In this document: piece by piece, positions 8,027 through 15,262 of the stretch
Numbering within the stretch: the first letter of the stretch is position 1
Layout of the letters: every line of letters begins with the position of its first letter
Assembly: GCA_030146405.1 (NCBI GenBank)
Contig: JASLBS010000211.1
Coordinates: forward strand, 1 to 25,017
Source: Arthrobacter sp.
GTDB taxonomy: Bacteria; Actinomycetota; Actinomycetes; Actinomycetales; Micrococcaceae
DNA: 25,017 bases
Reading direction: 5' to 3'
Position numbers and translations under genes: made by a program
The notes under the pieces: generated by a model
What the model was told of the DNA's origin: nothing
Database searches by the model: none
What the model saw: only the letters and a program-made list of their open reading frames with translations

Positions 8027-9790
8027 CTAGGAGAAGTCCTGTGCTGATCTCTGCAGCATCTCGAGCCATTGCTCGCGGGCGGCCAGTGCCTCCTTGGCGG
8101 AGGCGATCTTCCTCGCGTCCCCCGCACGCTCCGCCGTGGCGAGGTCCTCCTTGAGCTGGGCGATGGTGTTCTCGAGCTGGCTCAGTGCGCTGTTGGTCCG
8201 CGCCTTCGTCTCGGGGTTCGTCTTGTTCCAGTGCTCGTCCTCCGCGGACTTCACGGCGTCCTCGACCTGGCGCAGACCGCCGTCGATCCGGCCCATGTCG
8301 GCCCGCGGTACCTTCCCGGCCTCTTCCCACCGGTCACGGACGGAGGTGAGCGCCTTCTTGGCCGCGGCAAGATCACGGACGGGCAGGATCTGCTGGGCTT
8401 CCTTGAGCAGTGCTTCCTTGGCCACCAGGTTGCCGGCGTACTCCTCGTCCACGGCCTCGTTCGCGGCCTTGCGGGCGTCGAAGAAGCGATCCTGGGCTGC
8501 GCGGAAACGGGCCCACAGGGCGTCGTCGTCCTTGCGGCTGGCGCGCTTGGACGCCTTCCACTCGTCCATCAGCCGCCGGTACTCCGCGGCGGTCTGGCCC
8601 CAATCCGTCGAACCGGACAACTGCTCGGCATGCTTGATGAGCGCTTCCTTGGCCTGCTTGGCCTCGGCGTTGTCGGTGTCCAGCTGGGAGAAGTACGCGC
8701 GCCGGTGGCGGTCGAAGACGGTGCGCGAGGAGCGGAACCTCTTCCACAGGGCGTCCTCGGTCCCGCGGCCGAGCCGGGGCCCGTTCTTCTGCGCGGCCTT
8801 CCACAGTTCGAACAGTTCGTTCATCCGTGTGCTGCTGGTCTTCCACTGCACGGTGGCGGGATCCCGCCCGGCCAGTTCCTCGGCCTCGGCGACGATGGCC
8901 TCCCGCGCGGCGAGCTCCTTGGCCTTCAGTTCCTCCTGAACGGCTCGTTCGGCCTGCTCGAGCCCGCGGACGGCGTCGAGCAGGGCGTCGATGCGCGCCT
9001 CGAGCGCGAGGACGTCACCAACCATCTTCCGCTCGCCCACCTGGGCGCGCAGGTGCTTGGCCGTCTTCGCCATGTCCGAGGAGGGCGCCTTCGCCTGCAC
9101 GCGCTGTTCCAGCAGAGCCACCTGACTCACGACGTCGTCGTACTTACGGACGAAGTAGGCGAGGGCTTCCTCGCGGGGGGCGTCGGGGTACTGGCCCACC
9201 GGGTGTTCGGCACCATTGACCAGGAGGAAGACGTGGCCGTCCTCCTGGACACGCGCGAACCTGCCCGCTTCCACGAGGGAGGTGCTGTGGGCCGGCGGCG
9301 TGGCCAGGGGCTGTGCCGCCTTCCTGGGCGGCCGCGGCGCCATGGAGGTGGGGAGCGGAGCACGGGGTGCCGCAGTGGCAGGCGGAGGAGTGCTCAGCGG
9401 AGGAGGCTCGACCGCGAGGGGCACGGCGGAATTCGGCGTCGAGGCGGTCCCCGCTCCGACGGAAGGGTCCGCCGGTACGGCGGACTCGTCCGGTAGGCCC
9501 GCGGACGCCTCGGCCTCCGGTGTTCCGATGCTGTCCGCTGCGGAGGCATCGGCCACCGCGTGCTCACTATGAGCCGGGGCCTCGTCCTCCGACGGCGACG
9601 CGGTGGCCGCATCGCTCACACCGCTCACGTCCGCACCACTCCCGTTCGCGCCGTCGTCGCTCGCACCGCTGGAGAGCCCGTCCGCCTGCACGGGATCGGC
9701 CGGGAAGGCCTCGGTACCGTCGAGGTTCGCACCATCCTGCTGCGCGTCCTGGCTCATCGTCGTGTCGTCGGATTGCTGACTGTCTGTCAC
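8027..9790 (-). CDS. DUF349-repeat coiled-coil protein
   Basis: The 587-residue protein is built from DUF349 repeats, a helical domain of poorly known function widespread in actinobacteria. Residues 1-165 are low-complexity, acidic then Pro/Ala-rich, and probably disordered. A conserved block at about 170-220 (GRFARVQEDGHVFLLVNG) is followed by a coiled coil (225-300) and three repeats at about 300-370, 376-445 and 452-520, marked by spaced tryptophans such as ELWKAA, DALWKRFR, DEWKAS, DALWARFR and DRWEEAG. The C-terminus (530-587) is another coiled coil. There is no signal peptide or membrane segment, so it is cytoplasmic. The GTG at 9790 lacks a good ribosome-binding site; ATG at 9757 is an alternative. 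An intrinsic terminator follows. A role in RNA or ribosome biology would be speculation. Confidence 0.88.
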   Translation of the reverse strand: MTDSQQSDDTTMSQDAQQDGANLDGTEAFPADPVQADGLSSGASDDGANGSGADVSGVSDAATASPSEDEAPAHSEHAVADASAADSIGTPEAEASAGLPDESAVPADPSVGAGTASTPNSAVPLAVEPPPLSTPPPATAAPRAPLPTSMAPRPPRKAAQPLATPPAHSTSLVEAGRFARVQEDGHVFLLVNGAEHPVGQYPDAPREEALAYFVRKYDDVVSQVALLEQRVQAKAPSSDMAKTAKHLRAQVGERKMVGDVLALEARIDALLDAVRGLEQAERAVQEELKAKELAAREAIVAEAEELAGRDPATVQWKTSSTRMNELFELWKAAQKNGPRLGRGTEDALWKRFRSSRTVFDRHRRAYFSQLDTDNAEAKQAKEALIKHAEQLSGSTDWGQTAAEYRRLMDEWKASKRASRKDDDALWARFRAAQDRFFDARKAANEAVDEEYAGNLVAKEALLKEAQQILPVRDLAAAKKALTSVRDRWEEAGKVPRADMGRIDGGLRQVEDAVKSAEDEHWNKTNPETKARTNSALSQLENTIAQLKEDLATAERAGDARKIASAKEALAAREQWLEMLQRSAQDFS

Positions 9791-10165
9791 CGCTAAAAGT
9801 CTTTCGCTCGTCGGATGGCCGTGAGCAACGCCGGGGCCACTTTCTACAGGGTCTAGGAGTCTATCGGCCAGGAGGGAGGAGTTCGCGCGGCCCGGTCACT
9901 GGGACCGACCGCCGCACTGCACCTTCCTGGGCCGGAATTCCGCGGAACTTGCCCTGAGGTTACTTTACCCACTGGCCCCGTATCCGCACGGCCCCCTCCG
10001 CACGGCGGCGGAAAGGCGCGTTCGATCAGCACCCTGTCCTGGCGGCGATGGCGCTTTTCCCGACGGCGGGTCCCGACGCCTAGGATTGAGCCCGCGGAGC
10101 CCGGCCGCGGTGTGACCCGGGTCCAGTATTTCCAGGTACGTCCCGCACAGGAGGAGAACGATCCC
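9791..10165. other. 375-bp divergent intergenic region (DUF349 / hisS)
   Basis: No credible gene is present. On the minus strand, TAGACT (9863-9858) could be the -10 of the DUF349 gene. On the plus strand, TAGGAT (10081-10086) could be the -10 of hisS. Overlapping palindromes GGAATTCC (9934-9941) and TTCCGCGGAA (9938-9947) lie near the centre and could bind a protein. A frame opening at 10112 runs into hisS but starts before the strong hisS ribosome-binding site, so it was not used. Confidence 0.5.
10081..10086 (+). promoter_or_regulatory. Possible -10 element of hisS
   Basis: TAGGAT fits TANNNT and would give a leader of about 70 nt before the hisS ATG. No -35 hexamer is recognisable at the expected distance. 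Confidence 0.35.
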
Positions 10166-11494
10166 ATGGCCCGCAAGGCATCACTGTCCGGCTTTCCCGA
10201 ATGGCTACCGGAGGAGCGCCTGATCGAGCTCCACGTCCTCGGCGTGCTGCAGCGGACCTTCGAGCTGCACGGGTTCTCGAGCATCGAGACACGGGCGGTC
10301 GAGACGGTAGATCACCTCCTGCGCAAGGGTGAGATCGACAAGGAGGTCTATGCGGTGTCGCGCCTCCAGGCCGACGAGGCGTCGTCCTCCGAGAGCGGGC
10401 TCGCGCTCCACTACGACCTCACGGTCCCCTTCGCGCGCTACGTCGTCGAGAACGCGGGCCACCTCGCCTTCCCGTTCCGCCGGTTCCAGATCCAGAAGTG
10501 CTGGCGTGGTGAGCGGCCGCAGGAGGGCCGTGCGCGCGAGTTCACGCAGGCCGACATCGACGTGGTGGGTGACGGCGTGCTCCCGTTCCGGTACGACGTC
10601 GAACTGGCGCTGGCCGTCGTCGAGGCTCTGGGCGCCCTGCCCATCCCGGATTTCACGCTGCGCGTCAACAACCGCAAGCTCGCCGAGGGGTTCTACCGCG
10701 GGATCGGCCTGACGGACACCGCGGCGGTGCTCCGCAGCATCGACAAGCTGGAGAAGATCGGCTCCGAGAAAGTGGGAGCCCTGTTGCGGGACGAGGTCCG
10801 GGCCGACGACCACCAGGTGGCGCTTGCACTCCGTCTCGCCGGGATCCGTACCGGCGATGCCTCGTTCGTCGACCAGGTGCGCGCCCTCGGTGTGACGGAC
10901 GATCTCCTCGAGGAGGGGCTGGAGGAACTCCGGCAGGTGGTGGAGGAGGCCGCACGGCGCGCCCCCGGGCGCGTGGTCGCGGACCTGAGTATCGCCCGCG
11001 GACTCGACTACTACACGGGCACCGTCTACGAGACGGTGCTCAACGGGCACGAGGGGCTCGGTTCCATCTGCTCCGGGGGTCGCTACGACGCCCTGGCGAG
11101 GAAGGGGAACCGGACCTTCCCCGGCGTGGGGCTGTCCATCGGTGTCACCCGGATCGTGTCCCGGATCCTCAGCCAGGGATTCGCCTCCGTCTCGCGGGGA
11201 GTTCCCACGGCGGTCCTGGTCACGCTGGCCGATGACGATGCGTGGTCGCAGGCCCAGGACGTGGCCGCTGCACTGAGGGCCCGGGGGATTTCCGCGGAGG
11301 TTGCCGCGGGCGCCGAGAAGTTCGGCAAGCAGATCAAGTTCGCGGATCGGCGTGGCATCCCGTTCGTCTGGTTCACCGCGCCGGACGGCACCCACGAGGT
11401 CAAGGACATCCGCTCGGGCGAGCAGCTCCCCGCTGATCCCGACTCGTGGGCCCCGCCCGCCGAGGATCTCCGCCCGGTGGTTGTACGAGCCTGA
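10166..11494 (+). CDS. hisS: Histidine-tRNA ligase (HisRS)
   Basis: HisRS charges tRNA-His with histidine in the cytoplasm. The ATG at 10166 is chosen because AGGAGG (10149-10154) precedes it and the protein then begins MARKASLSGFPEWLP, giving 442 residues. Class II features include YDLTVPFARYVVEN (83-96), the motif 2 region FRRFQIQKCWRGERP (104-118) with GRAREFTQADIDVVG (121-135), the histidine-binding segment ARGLDYYTGTVYE (277-289), CSGGRYD (302-308) and motif 3 GVGLSIGVTRI (320-330). The anticodon-binding domain spans about 345-440. DLTVPFARY and ARGLDYYTG look closer to the eukaryotic/archaeal-type HisRS than to the usual bacterial LVRGLDYY form. An APC permease gene converges from downstream. 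Function is highly certain. Confidence 0.96.
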   Translation: MARKASLSGFPEWLPEERLIELHVLGVLQRTFELHGFSSIETRAVETVDHLLRKGEIDKEVYAVSRLQADEASSSESGLALHYDLTVPFARYVVENAGHLAFPFRRFQIQKCWRGERPQEGRAREFTQADIDVVGDGVLPFRYDVELALAVVEALGALPIPDFTLRVNNRKLAEGFYRGIGLTDTAAVLRSIDKLEKIGSEKVGALLRDEVRADDHQVALALRLAGIRTGDASFVDQVRALGVTDDLLEEGLEELRQVVEEAARRAPGRVVADLSIARGLDYYTGTVYETVLNGHEGLGSICSGGRYDALARKGNRTFPGVGLSIGVTRIVSRILSQGFASVSRGVPTAVLVTLADDDAWSQAQDVAAALRARGISAEVAAGAEKFGKQIKFADRRGIPFVWFTAPDGTHEVKDIRSGEQLPADPDSWAPPAEDLRPVVVRA

Positions 11495-11528
11495 CCCGGG
11501 GGCCCTACGTCACAGGGACCGGGCCCGG
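11495..11528. terminator. GC-rich weak hairpin region between convergent genes
   Basis: Directly after the hisS stop lie a short stem formed by GGCCCT and AGGGACC (one bulge) around ACGTCAC, and the palindrome CCGGGCCCGG (11519-11528). There is no T-run. It separates hisS from the convergent permease gene and may act as a weak two-way terminator. Confidence 0.3.
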
Positions 11529-11551
11529 CTCGTCGTGGCGCAGGCGCCCGG

Positions 11552-12811
11552 TCAGCGGGCCCGCGCCCGCACCAGCAGGACCAGCAGGCGAAGCACCAGT
11601 CCTGCCGCGAGGACCGCGAGCATGGTCACGACCGACACCACCGGGAGCGTGAACGCGAGGACGAGGCATGCTGCCGCACCGATCACGTTCAGCCACCGCG
11701 GCGCGTACCATCGGCGTTCCGGGAGCGTGAAGGCCGCGATGTTCGTCACCGTGTAGTACAGCAGCACGCCGAAGCTCGAGAAACCCACCACTGTCAGGAC
11801 GTCGGTGGTGAGCAGGAGGCCCACCACGACGACGGCGGTGGCGATGTCCGCGAGCCACGGGACCGAGGACCGCCGTGAGATGCGGGTGAGTATGCGTGGC
11901 AGGTCGCCCTCCCGTGCCATCGCGAGACTGGTGCGCCCCACTCCCGCGATCAGCGCGAGGAGCGCGCCGAGACTGGCCAGCGCTGCGGCCACCGTGACGG
12001 CACCGCCCGCGCGCGCGGAGCCGGCATCGGACGCCACGTCCTCGAACAGCTGCCGGAGTGGAGCTGTGGTGTCCGCGAGGCCTGCAGCCCCGAACGCATG
12101 CAGCAGGGACAGGGCGAGCAGCAGGTAAAGCAGCAGCGTGAACCCGAGCGCCCCGAAGATCGCCGCCGGGATGTTGCGGCGCGGTTCGCGGACCTCCTCA
12201 CCCATGGTGGCAATCCGTGCATAGCCGGCGAAGGCGAAGAACAGCAGCGCGGAGGCCTGGAGAACACCCCCCGCGCCGACACCTTCCGTGAAGGCGGCGT
12301 CCGGCGCTCCGGGGGAGGAGAACGCCACCACGATCGCGAAGGCGAGCACGGGAACGACGATCGACACGATCACCCGGGTGGCCAGGGCCGTCCGGGTGAC
12401 GCCGAGTAGATTCACCACGGTCAGGCCGACGACGGCCGCGACGGCGGCGGCCCGCTCGGCACCCGGTGCCACGTAGAGACCGAAGGTCAGCGCCATCGCG
12501 GCGCAGGAGGCGATCTTGCCGGTGACGAAGCTCCAGCCGGCGAGGAACCCCGGCCACGGCCCGAGCTGCTCCCGCCCGTAGACGTAGGTCCCGCCGCTGG
12601 AGGGGTAGCGCACGGCCAGTGACGCCGTCGCCGCGGCGTTGCAGTAGGCGACGAACGCCGCGATCACGACGGCGAGCGGAAGGAGCCCTCCGGCGGACGC
12701 ACTGGCGGGGGCGAAGACCACGAACGCACCGGCCCCGATCATCGCGCCGATGCCCACCGTGGTGGCGTCGAAACCGCCCAGTGCTCGGCGCAGGCCCGGT
12801 TGCTGGCTCAT
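11552..12811 (-). CDS. APC-superfamily amino acid permease
   Basis: This is an integral membrane transporter of the amino acid-polyamine-organocation superfamily; the substrate cannot be told from sequence. The 419-residue protein has about 12 hydrophobic segments. The TM1 motif GIGAMIGAGAF (20-30) and the TM6 block FFAFAGYARIATMGEE (191-206), followed by VREPRRNIPAAI (207-218), are family signatures of the unwound helices that bind substrate. The ATG at 12811 is supported by GAGGAG 4-5 nt upstream; the frame stays open further upstream but there is no reason to extend it. The protein ends in a basic VRARAR tail. It sits between hisS and aspS on the opposite strand, with aspS divergent. Cationic or neutral amino acids are plausible but unproven. 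Confidence 0.93.
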   Translation of the reverse strand: MSQQPGLRRALGGFDATTVGIGAMIGAGAFVVFAPASASAGGLLPLAVVIAAFVAYCNAAATASLAVRYPSSGGTYVYGREQLGPWPGFLAGWSFVTGKIASCAAMALTFGLYVAPGAERAAAVAAVVGLTVVNLLGVTRTALATRVIVSIVVPVLAFAIVVAFSSPGAPDAAFTEGVGAGGVLQASALLFFAFAGYARIATMGEEVREPRRNIPAAIFGALGFTLLLYLLLALSLLHAFGAAGLADTTAPLRQLFEDVASDAGSARAGGAVTVAAALASLGALLALIAGVGRTSLAMAREGDLPRILTRISRRSSVPWLADIATAVVVVGLLLTTDVLTVVGFSSFGVLLYYTVTNIAAFTLPERRWYAPRWLNVIGAAACLVLAFTLPVVSVVTMLAVLAAGLVLRLLVLLVRARAR

Positions 12812-12950
12812 GGTTCTCCTCAGGGTCGGGAACAGGGGGCAGGAGGGTGCGCACCGCGCGAAGCAGTGATTGCTGCGACGTGGCCCGAGGGGTGTGCTCG
12901 TGGCGCTTCCCGGCGGTGGGATGCGGTCCGGCCCGGCGGGACGGGACCGG

Positions 12951-12956
12951 TAGGGT
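12951..12956 (+). promoter_or_regulatory. Possible -10 element of aspS
   Basis: TAGGGT, in the context ACCGGTAGGGTGAGG, fits TANNNT and lies about 80 nt before the aspS start. No -35 is evident. It is offered because it is one of few TANNNT hexamers in the divergent region. Confidence 0.25.
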
Positions 12957-12986
12957 GAGGGTCTGGTCTGGAACAACTCTAGGCAG

Positions 12987-13004
12987 GTGCAGCGATACCT
13001 GCAC
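12987..13004. repeat. Inverted repeat upstream of aspS
   Basis: GTGCAG (12987-12992) and CTGCAC (12999-13004) are a perfect 6-bp dyad separated by CGATAC. An overlapping pairing GCAGGT (12983-12988) with ACCTGC (12997-13002) is also possible. It lies in the probable aspS leader, 31 bp before the start codon, and could be an operator or an RNA hairpin. Confidence 0.4.
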
Positions 13005-13034
13005 TCATCGAACACTCTTGTGGGAAGGATTGCT

Positions 13035-14819
13035 GTGCTCCGCACGCATGAACTCGGCTCCCTTCGGCCCGAGCACGTAGGACAGACGGTCACCCTGGCA
13101 GGTTGGGTGGCCCGCCGCCGCGATCACGGCGGGGTGGCCTTCCTCGATCTCCGCGACGCCTCCGGATTCGCCCAGGTGGTGGTGCGCGAGGAGGACGTCT
13201 TCTCCAGCCTGCGCAACGAATTCGTCCTGCAGATCGTCGGGTCCGTGCAGCAGCGTCCGGAGGGCAACGAGAACCCTGCCCTGCCCACGGGTGCGATCGA
13301 GGTCATCGCGGACACCGTGACGATCCTCAACACCTCGGACCCGCTTCCCTTCCAGATCGACGAGCACGTGGAGGTGGGGGAGGAGGCCCGTCTGCGGCAC
13401 CGCTACCTCGATCTGCGCCGCCCCGGCCCCCAGGCCACCCTGAGGTTGCGTTCGGAGGCCAGCCGCGTGGCCCGCGGGCTCCTGCACGATGACGGCTACG
13501 TGGAGATCGAGACGCCCACGCTCACCCGTTCCACCCCCGAGGGTGCCCGCGACTTCCTGGTGCCGGCCCGTCTCGCACCCGGCTCCTGGTACGCCCTGCC
13601 GCAGTCGCCGCAGTTGTTCAAGCAACTGCTCCAGGTCGGCGGTTTCGAGAAGTACTACCAGCTGGCCCGCTGCTATCGCGACGAGGACTTCCGCGCGGAC
13701 CGTCAGCCCGAGTTCACCCAGCTGGACATCGAGGCGAGCTTCGTGGAGGAGGACGACATCATCGCCCTCGGCGAGCGACTGGTCTCCGAACTGTGGAAGC
13801 TCATCGACGTGGAGATCCCGCTGCCCATCCGCAGGATGACCTATGCCGACGCGATGGCCAAGTACGGCTCCGACAAGCCCGATCTGCGTTTCGGCCTCGA
13901 GCTGACGGAGCTGACGGAGTTCTTCAAGGACACCGGCTTCGGCGTGTTCAAGGCGCCCTACGTGGGCTCCGTGGTCATGCCCGGCGGAGCCTCGCAGCCC
14001 CGCAGGCAGCTCGACGCCTGGCAGGAGTGGGCGAAGCAGCGCGGGGCCAAGGGTCTCGCCTACGTGCTCATCGACGACGACGGCAGCCTCCGCGGCCCGG
14101 TGGCCAAGAACCTGACGGACGCCGAGCGCGAGGGCCTCGCCGCGGCGACCGGTGCCGCGCCGGGTGACTGCATCTTCTTCGCCGCGGGCGACACCACGAC
14201 GTCGCGAGCCATCCTCGGCGCCGCGCGCGTCGAGATCGGACGACGCACAGGGTTGATCAAGGAGGGCGACTGGGCGTTCGTCTGGGTGGTCGACGCTCCC
14301 ATGTTCGAGCCGGCGGCAGCAGCGGTCGCCGCGGGCGACGTGGCGGTCGGCGGTGGCGCCTGGACGGCAGTCCACCACGCGTTCACGTCCCCGAAGCCCG
14401 AGTTCCTCGACACCTTCGACACCGATCCGGAGAAGGCGCTGGCCTACGCGTACGACATCGTGTGCAACGGCAACGAGCTCGGCGGCGGATCGATCCGTAT
14501 CCACCGCCGTGACGTGCAGGAGCGCGTGTTCGCCGTGATGGGCCTCGGTGCCGAGGAAGCCCAGGAGAAGTTCGGCTTCCTGCTCGAGGGCTTCAAGTAC
14601 GGTGCGCCTCCGCACGGCGGGATCGCCCTCGGGTGGGACCGCGTGATCTCGCTGCTGGCGGGGACGGACTCGATCCGCGACGTCATCGCGTTCCCGAAGT
14701 CCGGCGGCGGGTACGACCCGCTGACGGCAGCACCTGCCCCGATCACGGCGCAGCAGCGCAGGGAAGCCGGCGTCGACGCGAAACCGAAGGCCGACGCGAA
14801 GCCGACGACCGAGGGCTGA
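13035..14819 (+). CDS. aspS: Aspartate-tRNA ligase (AspRS), probably non-discriminating
   Basis: AspRS charges tRNA-Asp, and in the non-discriminating form also tRNA-Asn for later amidation by GatCAB. The GTG start at 13035 is preceded by GGAAGGA and gives 594 residues, the normal bacterial size. Domains in order: OB-fold anticodon-binding domain (1-105) with GWVARRRDHGGVAFLDLRD (23-41); class II core with YLDLRRP (124-130), motif 2 RCYRDEDFRADRQPEFTQLD (212-231); the inserted GAD domain (about 285-425); and motif 3 GIALGWDRVISLLAG (529-543) with DVIAFPKSGGG. H31 in RRRDHGG is the residue I associate with non-discriminating enzymes, against Leu in E. coli. The last 15 residues contain a small DAKP repeat. 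A strong hairpin follows. Confidence 0.97.
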   Translation: MLRTHELGSLRPEHVGQTVTLAGWVARRRDHGGVAFLDLRDASGFAQVVVREEDVFSSLRNEFVLQIVGSVQQRPEGNENPALPTGAIEVIADTVTILNTSDPLPFQIDEHVEVGEEARLRHRYLDLRRPGPQATLRLRSEASRVARGLLHDDGYVEIETPTLTRSTPEGARDFLVPARLAPGSWYALPQSPQLFKQLLQVGGFEKYYQLARCYRDEDFRADRQPEFTQLDIEASFVEEDDIIALGERLVSELWKLIDVEIPLPIRRMTYADAMAKYGSDKPDLRFGLELTELTEFFKDTGFGVFKAPYVGSVVMPGGASQPRRQLDAWQEWAKQRGAKGLAYVLIDDDGSLRGPVAKNLTDAEREGLAAATGAAPGDCIFFAAGDTTTSRAILGAARVEIGRRTGLIKEGDWAFVWVVDAPMFEPAAAAVAAGDVAVGGGAWTAVHHAFTSPKPEFLDTFDTDPEKALAYAYDIVCNGNELGGGSIRIHRRDVQERVFAVMGLGAEEAQEKFGFLLEGFKYGAPPHGGIALGWDRVISLLAGTDSIRDVIAFPKSGGGYDPLTAAPAPITAQQRREAGVDAKPKADAKPTTEG

Positions 14820-14847
14820 CCCGGCGCGGACGCCGCGAAGGACGGCC

Positions 14848-14885
14848 GAGGGACGGGACACTTCCGCAGGGGTGTCCCGTCCCTT
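14848..14885 (+). terminator. Strong hairpin after aspS
   Basis: GGGACGGGACAC (14850-14861) pairs perfectly with GTGTCCCGTCCC (14872-14883) over 12 bp with a 10-nt loop. It can be extended by one A-T and one G-T pair to 14848 and 14885. It starts about 30 bp after the aspS stop and ends before the riboflavin leader. The run after it (TTCTGCTG) is only weakly T-rich. Confidence 0.75.
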
Positions 14886-14941
14886 CTGCTGCGGCCCCTC
14901 GCCCGCCGGGGACTGCCCCCGGTGTCCCCGTGATCGCTGTC

Positions 14942-14994
14942 GGAAGAATTGTGACGACACGGCGGGATCACGCAGCCGCACTGTGGAAGAATTG
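14942..14994 (+). repeat. Direct repeat GGAAGAATTG upstream of the FMN riboswitch
   Basis: GGAAGAATTG occurs at 14942-14951 and again at 14985-14994, with starts 43 bp apart. The second copy contains AAGAAT about 10 bp before the riboswitch P1 stem, where a -10 element would be expected. It is therefore a possible promoter or activator site for the rib operon, but there is no clear -35. Confidence 0.35.
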
Positions 14995-15002
14995 CCGGAG
15001 TA

Positions 15003-15141
15003 CGTGCTCCGGGGTCGGTGTAAGTCCGAACCGGCGGTGATAGTCCGCGACCCGTTCGTCCGTTCCGCATCCGCGGGACAGCAACGGTTGAGCCGGTGGA
15101 ATTCCGGGACCGACAGTTAGAGTCTGGATGGGAGAAGCACG
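15003..15141 (+). ncRNA. FMN riboswitch (RFN element)
   Basis: This RNA aptamer binds flavin mononucleotide and turns down riboflavin genes when FMN is plentiful. The conserved core is plainly visible: CCGGCGGTGATAGTCCGCGA (15031-15050), GGTGGAATTCCGGGACCGAC (15095-15114) and AGTCTGGATGGGAGAAG (15121-15137). The closing P1 helix pairs CGTGCT (15003-15008) with AGCACG (15136-15141). The variable arm between 15051 and 15090 carries GTCCGTTCCGCATCCGCGGGAC. It lies upstream of a PnuC-like transporter gene and ribDEBH, exactly where such elements are expected. Confidence 0.96.
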
Positions 15142-15143
15142 AA

Positions 15144-15225
15144 CAGCAGGGACTGTCTGCTGCCCGCCCTGATGGGCGGTGGCTTTCGTCGCGTCCTCAC
15201 GCGCGGCGTGCCGTCCCTCCTGCTG
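15144..15225 (+). promoter_or_regulatory. Expression platform of the FMN riboswitch with competing helices
   Basis: CAGCAG (15144-15149) can pair either with CTGCTG at 15157-15162 or, as CAGCAGGGAC, with GTCCC plus CTGCTG at 15213-15225 (two bases bulged). A tight hairpin CCGCCC-TGAT-GGGCGG (15164-15179) follows the first option, then GGCTTTCG, which may act as a weak terminator. CGTGC (15207-15211) repeats the 5' P1 strand and could pair with GCACG (15137-15141) as an anti-P1. The ribosome-binding site of the next gene is further on (about 15252), so control of transcription elongation seems more likely than direct masking. This is inferred from pairing by eye. Confidence 0.5.
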
Positions 15226-15262
15226 CCATTGCCCGGAGCCGTCGTATCGGCGAAGGATCGGC

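Noticed and set aside
8069..9496. 475-codon open frame opposite the DUF349 gene
   Set aside because: Its Gly/Leu/Val-rich sequence has no motif, while the opposite strand encodes clear DUF349 repeats.
10112..10165. Earlier ATG for hisS
   Set aside because: The added 18 residues are not typical of HisRS, and AGGAGG lies inside this stretch at the right distance from the ATG at 10166.
13005..14981. 658-codon open frame antisense to aspS
   Set aside because: It lies wholly opposite a certain aspS gene, has no recognisable domain, and is rich in Arg/Gly/Leu/Val, as expected for the reverse of high-GC coding DNA.
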